Of a DNA stretch of 17,036 nt, positions 7,124 to 13,297 are shown piece after piece. The DNA lies in NCBI GenBank assembly GCA_964587655.1, contig CAZPMT010000127.1:1-17036 (forward strand). Direction: 5' to 3'. Position numbers and translations under genes: made by a program. The notes below the pieces were generated by a model that was not told the DNA's origin, searched no databases, and saw only the letters and a list, made by a program, of their open reading frames with translations. How positions within the stretch are numbered: the stretch's first letter is position 1; every line of letters begins with the position of its first letter. This stretch comes from CAZPMT01 sp964587655 (GTDB lineage: Bacteria > Hydrogenedentota > Hydrogenedentia > Hydrogenedentales > SLHB01).

Positions 7124-10100
7124 TTAGTGCCTGCGCCTTCTCCAAGGACGCTGCAAACCCAGGACGACTGCCAATCCAATGAACATGCCGATGTCAGCCA
7201 TTGCAGAGGCTGTTCGCGAGTCAACGAGTTGAACAACGCCGGAATGATTTACCTGAATCTCGATGAATACTTCACCGTTTTCTTCAACCGTTCGCCGACT
7301 TTCGGGCACTATCCAGCCAATCACGTTCTCACCCCTGTACCAGCCCCTATGCTCCTTAGACTCACTGAAGTAGTAAATCCCGAAGGCATTCGGGTCCGCT
7401 TCAGCCGGTATAGGAATCCGGACGCTGATGGCCTCGTCGAAGACACCATCTGGCCCGATGCGATAGTTCGGGGTTCCGGAACTCGCCATGAGAGGCGGTG
7501 TAATCTCACTATTAGATACGGCAATAACAGTCGGCTGGCTGAGAGCCACCTCTTTCACTTGCTCGACTCCAATCTCGAACATGTGACTTACCGGGCCTAC
7601 CTCCTTGCCAGACGCAGTAAGAGCGCCTACAGTGACCAGAACAGTGCATCCCGAAGGCATGGCCGAAGCCGGGCTGAAGACCACCCAGCCGTCGCGATTG
7701 TCTCCAGCGGTCGTTTGCCGCCAAGAGCCGCCTTCCTCGAACCACCGATCTGCCCCTGCGACTGCCCAGACGGAATCCGCATCTATAGGCTCGTCACTCA
7801 TGATTCGCACGGCCAACTCGGAGTAAGACGAGGCAGCCATAACCGGCAGGGCCTTCTCGTAGATACTCGCGTCAAGGAGCAGCGATTTCCCGAACCCGCG
7901 ATGGCCCCTGTTAGACGCACTATACCCGCTCTCGCCGCAACTATTCCTCGCCCTCACTTTGTAGTCGTGATAGTGGTAGCTAAAAACCGGCGTGGAGTTG
8001 CAGTCTCCTGTGTAGTACTCGATGTACGGAGGTAATGCGCCGTAGTCGACATACGATATCCCCGGCTGCCAGTCGTCAATCGCCGCACCGTCCCGGTATA
8101 CCTGATACTCGATCCCAGATCCCGAGACTGTGTTCCATGTTACGTGAACCCTATCTGAGTAAAAGTCGGTGGCTGACACGCCAGTCGGCGCGGCAGGCGG
8201 ACTGCACTCTTCCCAAATCGAAAAGGTCGCGTTGCTGTAGTCGGTGACGCCCGCATCGCTGGTCGACGTGATCTTCACCTTGTAGTCCGTCCCGAGGGCC
8301 TGCGACGCCGGAACCGTCCAGTTGAACACCCCGTCGTTGTCCGTTGCCGACGAGATCGTCCCAACGAGCGCCCCCGCCTTGTACAGCTTGATCTCCACCT
8401 GCGCAATCGTGCCCGAGGACGTCCACGTAATGTCGTGACTCGTGTTACGCTGCCACGACTCGTCCCCGTTCGGCGACGCCACCGTGATCTGCGGCGGCAC
8501 ATCCTCTTCCCCGTACGCAAGCGTGTACGTCCCAGAAACGCCCGAATAGCCCCGTACCTTTAGATAGTGGTACCCGCTTTCCGTCGCCGTATAGTCGATC
8601 TTGGACCGGTTGTCCTCACAAGCATCGTCATTGGACGCCACCTCAGCACAACTGCCATTATGTAGCTCCAACACCGTGTCAAACGACGCCGTCGCTCCAT
8701 CTCCGCAGCCGGTCTTGAATGTGTACGACACCCCCGCCGTCAAACTAAACCGGCACACATTGCATGCATAAGCTGCCACGCTTGACGAAAGCGTCTGCAA
8801 ACTTGTGCCGATTAAGCTTTCAAAATCGTAACTTGGACACTGAATACATTCAACGGGAAGCACCGTCAGGCTCACTTGCCGTGCCGTGCTTCCTCCGTTG
8901 CCGTCGAACGTAACAGCCGCCTGGTACACGCCCGGACTGAGCGCGTTCGCATTGCCATTCACCGAGACCATCACAGTTCCTGAATTTGTGCCGCTTGTCG
9001 GCGAGACCGTCACCCAGTCCTTGTTAGTTTCGACCGTCCAGTTCAGTGTCCCGCCGCCAGTATTGCTTACTTGGTATTGCTTGACCTGGGGGCTAAACGG
9101 CCCGGCCACTTGGCCAGACGACACAAGGTTGTCCAGTGGCGTTACCTGCAGAATCGGTACCGGAGGAATGTCAAATGTCACGGCGCCCTGGGTCCAGGTA
9201 GCCGACAACGCCTGAGCGTTGGCATCGCTCAGCGAACGGGGTATTGGCTGATCGACAAACGACAGCACAGTCTGTCCCGTCGCGGTCACGTTCGCTTGAA
9301 AGCTTACCTGCACCAGTTGCCTCGTCCCCGCAGGGAAAATCGTCCCCGGACTGAGGGCGATCACTATCCCAACCTTGCCTTGGCCGGTCTGCGACGTGTT
9401 TTGCAGGAAGGTCGCATCAGATGGGACGTTGGAGCCCCGCGTTGCCGACTGGTAGGTCAGTTTTGTTGTGTCGAACTGAATGCTGAACGCGACTGCGTTC
9501 TCATTGCCCTGCGTATTGAGCACGATGGGAAGGCTAAAGGTTGAGCCAGGGGAGACCGTGGCGTCCTGTATCACCGCCACCCTTCCGTCCTTGGCTGCAC
9601 CTTCCTTGTCGGTCGGTCCGCTTTGATTCTTGTTTTCCGCGTTTAAGAGAGCCTCTTCTTGCAACTCTTTGGACAGGGAGGTTGGCCCACCCACAGACTG
9701 CAAGGAATCTAAGCGGGCCACGTACCGACCTGCTTGAACCAGGTCATTCACGAGAATCTGCCCGTCGCCGCTGCTGGTACGCGGGGCGCAGTCCGCACGT
9801 GCGAACTCGCTGCCGGACGCAGGTGCCGAATCCAGACCGGCAACGAATCGGCCCTCTTGGACCAGGTCATTAACGAGGACCTGTGTGTCGCCACTGGAAC
9901 GCGGCGCCACGTCCGCCTCGTAACCCGCCGTTATCGTCACTGTACCCGGCGTCCACGTGGTCGTCAACGACTGAGCGTTGGCGTCGCTCAGCGAACGGGG
10001 CACTGGCTGATCGACAAACGATACCGGGACCTCTACCGTGTCGCTCACCGTTGCCGCCGTGACGCTCACCCGCGCTATTTCGACCGTCCCCGATGGGAAT

Positions 10101-12598
10101 GTCGCGCCCGGACTAAGCGCAATCACGAGCCCTAGCCGGCCCTGTCCGATCTGTGAGGTGTTCGGCAGGTACGTCGCATCGGCGGGAACGCCGGAGCCCC
10201 GAGCCACTGACGAGTACGTCAGCTTCGCGGCATCCCACTGGATACTGAACGAGATCGCGTTCTCGTTCCCCTGCGCCTTAAACTGAATTGCGAACGAGCC
10301 GCTCCCTCCCGACGGGATCGAGCTGTCCAGCACCTTGACCTCGCGTGGCGTGACGCCATCAGTAATCGTCACCGTGGTGGAACTTGGACTGCCCAAGCTT
10401 GCTCCGCTCGCACCGCTGAGATTCGCCGTGAAGGTCTCGTTGCCTTCGACATTGGTGTCGTTGGTGATGGGAACGTCGAAGTACTTGTCCGCGGCGTCTC
10501 CGTCCGACCAGCTCAGCGTCCCCGACCGCGACGTGTAGTCCGACCCGGCTGTCGCCGCGCCGTTGGCCGTCGCGTAGTTCACGCTGGCCGACCCGGAGGA
10601 GCCATCCGTGCGGCTGACGTAGATGCGCACGCTTCCGCCGCTCTCGGCCACCGTGTACGTCGAAGACTTGAACTGAACCGAACCCGTGAGCTGATCATTA
10701 GGACCGCTGATTGTCACCGTAGTCGAACTCGGGCTGCCCAGACTTGCCCCGCTGGCCTCGCTCAGGCTCGCCGTGAACGTCTCACCATTCTCGGCCGCGC
10801 TGTCGTCGGTAATCGAAACGTCGAAGTATTTGTCACCCGCATCCCCGTCCGACCAGTTCAACGTTCCGGATTTGGCCGTGTAGTCCGAACCCGCTGTCGC
10901 CGTGCCGTTCGCGGTCGCGTAGTTCACGCTGGCCGCCCCGGAGGAGCCATCCGTGCGGCTGACGTAGATGCGCACGCTTCCGCCGCTCTCGGCCACCGTG
11001 TACGTCGAAGACTTGAACTGAACCGAACCCGTGAGCTGATCATTAGGACCGCTGATTGTCACCGTAGTCGAACTCGGGCTGCCCAGACTTGCCCCGCTGG
11101 CCTCGCTCAGGCTCGCCGTGAACGTCTCACCATTCTCGGCCGCGCTGTCGTCGGTAATCGAAACGTCGAAGTACTTCTCACCCGCATCCCCGTCCGACCA
11201 GTTCAACGTCCCCGACCGCGACGTGTAATCCGACCCGGCCGTCGCCGTGCCGTTGGCCGTCGCGTAGTTCACGCTGGCCGGCCCGGAGGAGCCATCCGTG
11301 CGGCTGACGTAGATGCGCACGCTGCCGCCGCTCTCCGCCACGGTGTAACTCGAGGACTTGAACTGCACTGTCCCCGGCGCGCCCGACCGGTTTCGATCAA
11401 AATACTGGAACTTGTAGACCGCCGTTCCATCGCTGTACCCGGACTTCTTCCCGATGATTTTGATTCCGTAGACGCCATCTTGGTCCAGAAGCCCTGCGTC
11501 TCGCCAGTAGAGTATGGAGGCGCCCGCCGTGCCCATGCCCGCAGATCCGGTATATATCTCCCTGAGGTCAATGTCCAGATAATACTCATCTGCACTCGCA
11601 CCTGAAGGATCGGAGTGCGAGGTGTACCCGAGCCAGGTGTCGTCCTTGTAAACAGCGTGGGAGCTATCGTCCACAGGTTCCTCAGCGCCCGTGGCGGTCG
11701 TCACCTTTACATTGTCAATCCAGACCCGTACCGGATCCACATGGCTGGGCAGCACGTTGATTGTTCCGGAAGTGCGCGCACTGTTGTTACCGGTATTGGG
11801 GTCAGTTAGACCAGCTTGGTCGATCTCGACCAACACGAAGACATAGTAATCTTCGGAGGCGTCCAACGGTATGGTGAAACTGGACACATTCGGATTCACC
11901 GTCATCGAGTCATCCGAGAACATGGTTATCGACGGATTGCCTTCGCCAATAAACGTGTCGGAGCCCGTGTTGAGCGTCGTGTCCCTGGACAGATACAGTT
12001 TGATCCCTAGTTGCGTGTCGTCGAGGTCCGCGGGACCACCGTTACTGAGCGTGAAGGGAACCGATGATGGATGGCTTCCCGCCGATATCGTGGAGGGAGA
12101 GAACTGGAAGTTGGAAACCGACAAATCCGCCTGAGGTGGCGGAGGACCCGCAAGTATTGAAAAACAGAATGTGTTGTCTGTTTCGTCTGTTTCGGTAACG
12201 ACGTTATTGAAATCCACAATCGCGGGGAAGTAGGTCCGTGTGCCTTGGGAAGGAACAGTCCACTGGCCGTATGGTATCGTTCGAGTGACGCCCTGGGCCG
12301 TTTGATCAACCGGAAGGTCTTTGAGGTTCGACGTGCTGGCGCAAGACGTTCCCCTGTAAGCACGCAGGGTGTTTGCCCCAGCGTTACCGGAAGGTCCTTC
12401 GTTCCTGACGATGAAGGAGATTGTTACGGTAGCCCCCGCGGGCTTTGTCATTGAGCCGCCATCTGTCACGGTGTCCGAACCCGCCGAAGCAGACAGAATC
12501 CTCAGGTCGGGTAACGCATGAGCCGTTGTTGCTGCGACAAAGCAGCAACTGATGCACAGCATGGCGAAATGTGATCGGTTCCGGAACAGCATGAACAT
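7124..12598 (-). CDS. Giant secreted multidomain protein with Calx-beta, cohesin-like and dockerin-like modules
   Basis: This 1824-residue extracellular protein starts with a signal peptide (1-28, cleavage after AHA). The modules in order, by inspection, are: CARDB-like 30-149 and 157-283; unassigned 284-405; three Calx-beta repeats 408-747; cohesin-like 753-890; a dockerin-like pair 894-964; a polar linker; cohesin-like 1006-1143; BACON-like 1150-1247; PPC-like with seven cysteines 1251-1363; Kre9-like 1370-1461; FN3-like 1466-1560; unassigned 1571-1795. A hydrophobic stretch at 1802-1815 and RPWRRRRH at the end resemble a sorting tail. No catalytic domain is visible, so adhesion or scaffolding is most likely. 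The ATG at 12598 has GGAGGAGG upstream. The gene is monocistronic, convergent with the preceding operon, and divergent from the sensor kinase. The frame is intact throughout. Module boundaries are approximate. Confidence 0.93.
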   Translation of the reverse strand: MFMLFRNRSHFAMLCISCCFVAATTAHALPDLRILSASAGSDTVTDGGSMTKPAGATVTISFIVRNEGPSGNAGANTLRAYRGTSCASTSNLKDLPVDQTAQGVTRTIPYGQWTVPSQGTRTYFPAIVDFNNVVTETDETDNTFCFSILAGPPPPQADLSVSNFQFSPSTISAGSHPSSVPFTLSNGGPADLDDTQLGIKLYLSRDTTLNTGSDTFIGEGNPSITMFSDDSMTVNPNVSSFTIPLDASEDYYVFVLVEIDQAGLTDPNTGNNSARTSGTINVLPSHVDPVRVWIDNVKVTTATGAEEPVDDSSHAVYKDDTWLGYTSHSDPSGASADEYYLDIDLREIYTGSAGMGTAGASILYWRDAGLLDQDGVYGIKIIGKKSGYSDGTAVYKFQYFDRNRSGAPGTVQFKSSSYTVAESGGSVRIYVSRTDGSSGPASVNYATANGTATAGSDYTSRSGTLNWSDGDAGEKYFDVSITDDSAAENGETFTASLSEASGASLGSPSSTTVTISGPNDQLTGSVQFKSSTYTVAESGGSVRIYVSRTDGSSGAASVNYATANGTATAGSDYTAKSGTLNWSDGDAGDKYFDVSITDDSAAENGETFTASLSEASGASLGSPSSTTVTISGPNDQLTGSVQFKSSTYTVAESGGSVRIYVSRTDGSSGSASVNYATANGAATAGSDYTSRSGTLSWSDGDAADKYFDVPITNDTNVEGNETFTANLSGASGASLGSPSSTTVTITDGVTPREVKVLDSSIPSGGSGSFAIQFKAQGNENAISFSIQWDAAKLTYSSVARGSGVPADATYLPNTSQIGQGRLGLVIALSPGATFPSGTVEIARVSVTAATVSDTVEVPVSFVDQPVPRSLSDANAQSLTTTWTPGTVTITAGYEADVAPRSSGDTQVLVNDLVQEGRFVAGLDSAPASGSEFARADCAPRTSSGDGQILVNDLVQAGRYVARLDSLQSVGGPTSLSKELQEEALLNAENKNQSGPTDKEGAAKDGRVAVIQDATVSPGSTFSLPIVLNTQGNENAVAFSIQFDTTKLTYQSATRGSNVPSDATFLQNTSQTGQGKVGIVIALSPGTIFPAGTRQLVQVSFQANVTATGQTVLSFVDQPIPRSLSDANAQALSATWTQGAVTFDIPPVPILQVTPLDNLVSSGQVAGPFSPQVKQYQVSNTGGGTLNWTVETNKDWVTVSPTSGTNSGTVMVSVNGNANALSPGVYQAAVTFDGNGGSTARQVSLTVLPVECIQCPSYDFESLIGTSLQTLSSSVAAYACNVCRFSLTAGVSYTFKTGCGDGATASFDTVLELHNGSCAEVASNDDACEDNRSKIDYTATESGYHYLKVRGYSGVSGTYTLAYGEEDVPPQITVASPNGDESWQRNTSHDITWTSSGTIAQVEIKLYKAGALVGTISSATDNDGVFNWTVPASQALGTDYKVKITSTSDAGVTDYSNATFSIWEECSPPAAPTGVSATDFYSDRVHVTWNTVSGSGIEYQVYRDGAAIDDWQPGISYVDYGALPPYIEYYTGDCNSTPVFSYHYHDYKVRARNSCGESGYSASNRGHRGFGKSLLLDASIYEKALPVMAASSYSELAVRIMSDEPIDADSVWAVAGADRWFEEGGSWRQTTAGDNRDGWVVFSPASAMPSGCTVLVTVGALTASGKEVGPVSHMFEIGVEQVKEVALSQPTVIAVSNSEITPPLMASSGTPNYRIGPDGVFDEAISVRIPIPAEADPNAFGIYYFSESKEHRGWYRGENVIGWIVPESRRTVEENGEVFIEIQVNHSGVVQLVDSRTASAMADIGMFIGLAVVLGLQRPWRRRRH
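9170..9583 (-). other. Second cohesin-like domain of the giant protein
   Basis: Residues 1006-1143. It shares with the first copy the strings QGNENA, FSIQ, KLTY, LSPG, SFVDQP and PRSLSDANAQ at matching spacing, so the two are clearly duplicated. The beta-sandwich pattern and the position next to dockerin-like repeats suggest a cohesin fold. The assignment is by pattern, not by search. Confidence 0.65.
9707..9919 (-). other. Dockerin-like repeat pair in the giant protein
   Basis: Residues 894-964 hold two similar units. Unit one runs from ADVAPR (895-900) through GDTQVLVNDL (903-912) to GRFVAGLD. Unit two runs from ADCAPR (935-940) through GDGQILVNDL (944-953) to GRYVARLD. The GD....x.NDL core matches the second half of the dockerin calcium loop (Asp5 and Asp12 equivalents: D904/D911 and D945/D952). 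The usual Asp1 and Asn3 positions are displaced by an APRSS/APRTSS insertion, so calcium binding may be altered. Confidence 0.65.
9929..10342 (-). other. First cohesin-like domain of the giant protein
   Basis: Residues 753-890, immediately before the dockerin-like pair. It carries QGNENAISFSIQWD, KLTYSSV, RLGLVIALSPG, VSFVDQP and PRSLSDANAQ, all mirrored in the second copy downstream. The tandem order cohesin, dockerin, cohesin is visible directly from the sequence. Confidence 0.65.
10358..11377 (-). repeat. Three tandem Calx-beta repeats, 345-bp period
   Basis: Residues 408-747. The VQFKSS string recurs at 411, 526 and 641, an exact 115-residue (345-bp) period. Each unit has YTVAESGGSVRIYVSRTDG, NYATANG.ATAGSDYT, GTL.WSDGDA..KYFDV and an acidic ITDDSAAENGETF stretch. 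This is the Calx-beta pattern, which binds calcium through acidic loops in known members. The C-terminal half of unit three is the most diverged (ITNDTNVEGNETFTANL). At the DNA level, 10592-10828 and 10937-11173 are identical over 237 bp. Confidence 0.85.
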
Positions 12599-12787
12599 GG
12601 ATTTTCCTCCTCCGCTCAGGTTGCACGCCCTCTTTTGCCCACGTACGACACGCTTGCCAAACCGTCAGAAAGCACAGCGCGCATGGCCGATTTCACAAAG
12701 AGTGGAATTCAACAGGTCACCGTCCATTTCTGACTTGTTTGGATTCCCGTGTTCCTGCTGGACTCCGCAGAACACAAGGTAATTGAT

Positions 12788-12815
12788 AGAATAGCACATA
12801 CGGGGGGGGTGTCAA
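12788..12815 (-). promoter_or_regulatory. Promoter of the giant gene with an eight-base C run in the spacer
   Basis: On the minus strand there is a perfect TTGACA (12810-12815), then a 16-bp spacer of eight C followed by GTATGTGC, then TATTCT (12788-12793, four of six). TGC sits directly before the -10 as an extended element. The start of transcription would be near 12781, giving a leader of about 180 bases before the ATG at 12598. The homopolymer sets the -35 to -10 distance, so slippage would change promoter strength. I saw no other candidate of similar quality on this strand in the intergenic region. Confidence 0.6.
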
Positions 12816-13100
12816 GTGTTTTTCAGATTTCGGATAATGCGGGTTTTATGCAATTTCGGAGTTTAGGCCCGAGAATTGCGCGGGGGGCAGAGATGCGGAA
12901 CTCGGAATGGAGAATGGGGATTGGAATCTGAAGTCAGGGGTGGTTGGGGGCGAGGGGAGCGAGAGCGGCGTTTGCGGTCGAATGCATTCGGTCTTCAGCG
13001 ACTTGTGCCACCGCTCACTGTTTCCCGCGCCCCACTTGCTGTGCTTCTGATCGCCCATTTCCGTGCAGCGAGGGGATCTATCGTGACGTAATTCGAACCC
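12816..13100. other. Intergenic stretch with G-rich tract, no gene
   Basis: No supported gene lies between the two divergent promoters. The plus strand is purine-rich at about 12873-12975. It contains G-runs of four at 12916-12919, four at 12937-12940, five at 12946-12950 and four at 12954-12957, a possible G-quadruplex with one long loop. Short open frames here lack ribosome sites and homology-like features. Confidence 0.4.
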
Positions 13101-13130
13101 TTGACCAAATGGCTGTCCGGAGAGTATAAG
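13101..13130 (+). promoter_or_regulatory. Sigma70-like promoter of the sensor kinase gene
   Basis: TTGACC (13101-13106, five of six) and TATAAG (13125-13130, five of six) are separated by 18 bp. The predicted start is near 13137, giving a leader of about 160 bases before the ATG at 13298. It diverges from the promoter of the giant gene about 285 bp away. Confidence 0.6.
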
Positions 13131-13224
13131 ATAGGTAGAAGGCAGGGCCGGGGAAAAGGTTGCTCACGTCCGTCGCGCACCGCTCGCGCTGAGGCCTTGC
13201 ACGCGGACGGCGGGCGAGTGTGGT

Positions 13225-13279
13225 CGCGACGTCCACGTCGCGTCTTGAAAGCCTGCGCAAAGCGGCGAGGACGCCGCTT
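13225..13279 (+). promoter_or_regulatory. Two perfect inverted repeats in the kinase leader
   Basis: CGCGACGT and ACGTCGCG flank CC at 13225-13242. AAGCGGCG and CGCCGCTT flank AGGA at 13260-13279. The second hairpin ends four bases before the Shine-Dalgarno AGGAGG (13284-13289). They could be RNA hairpins affecting translation, operator sites, or part of a dispersed intergenic repeat. No U-run follows either one, so simple terminators are unlikely. Confidence 0.45.
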
Positions 13280-13297
13280 CCACAGGAGGATGGTTCT

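Noticed and set aside
7127..8035. A 302-codon plus-strand open frame opposite the 3' part of the giant gene
   Set aside because: It is fully antisense to a clear secreted protein with recognisable domains. Its translation is low-complexity Arg/Ser/Pro-rich with no ribosome site, typical of a high-GC shadow frame.
10358..11377. Regular repeats that might be taken for a CRISPR array or VNTR
   Set aside because: The period is 345 bp and in frame, and the units encode Calx-beta domains. There are no short direct repeats with unique spacers.
12599..12781. Leader of the giant gene considered as a cyclic-di-GMP or other riboswitch
   Set aside because: A GGGCAAAAG string was suggestive, but the conserved helices and tetraloop/receptor elements could not be found.
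13081..13116. TTCGAA-containing stretch resembling a tRNA T-arm
   Set aside because: The flanking bases do not form a T-stem, and no anticodon or acceptor arms can be placed on either strand.
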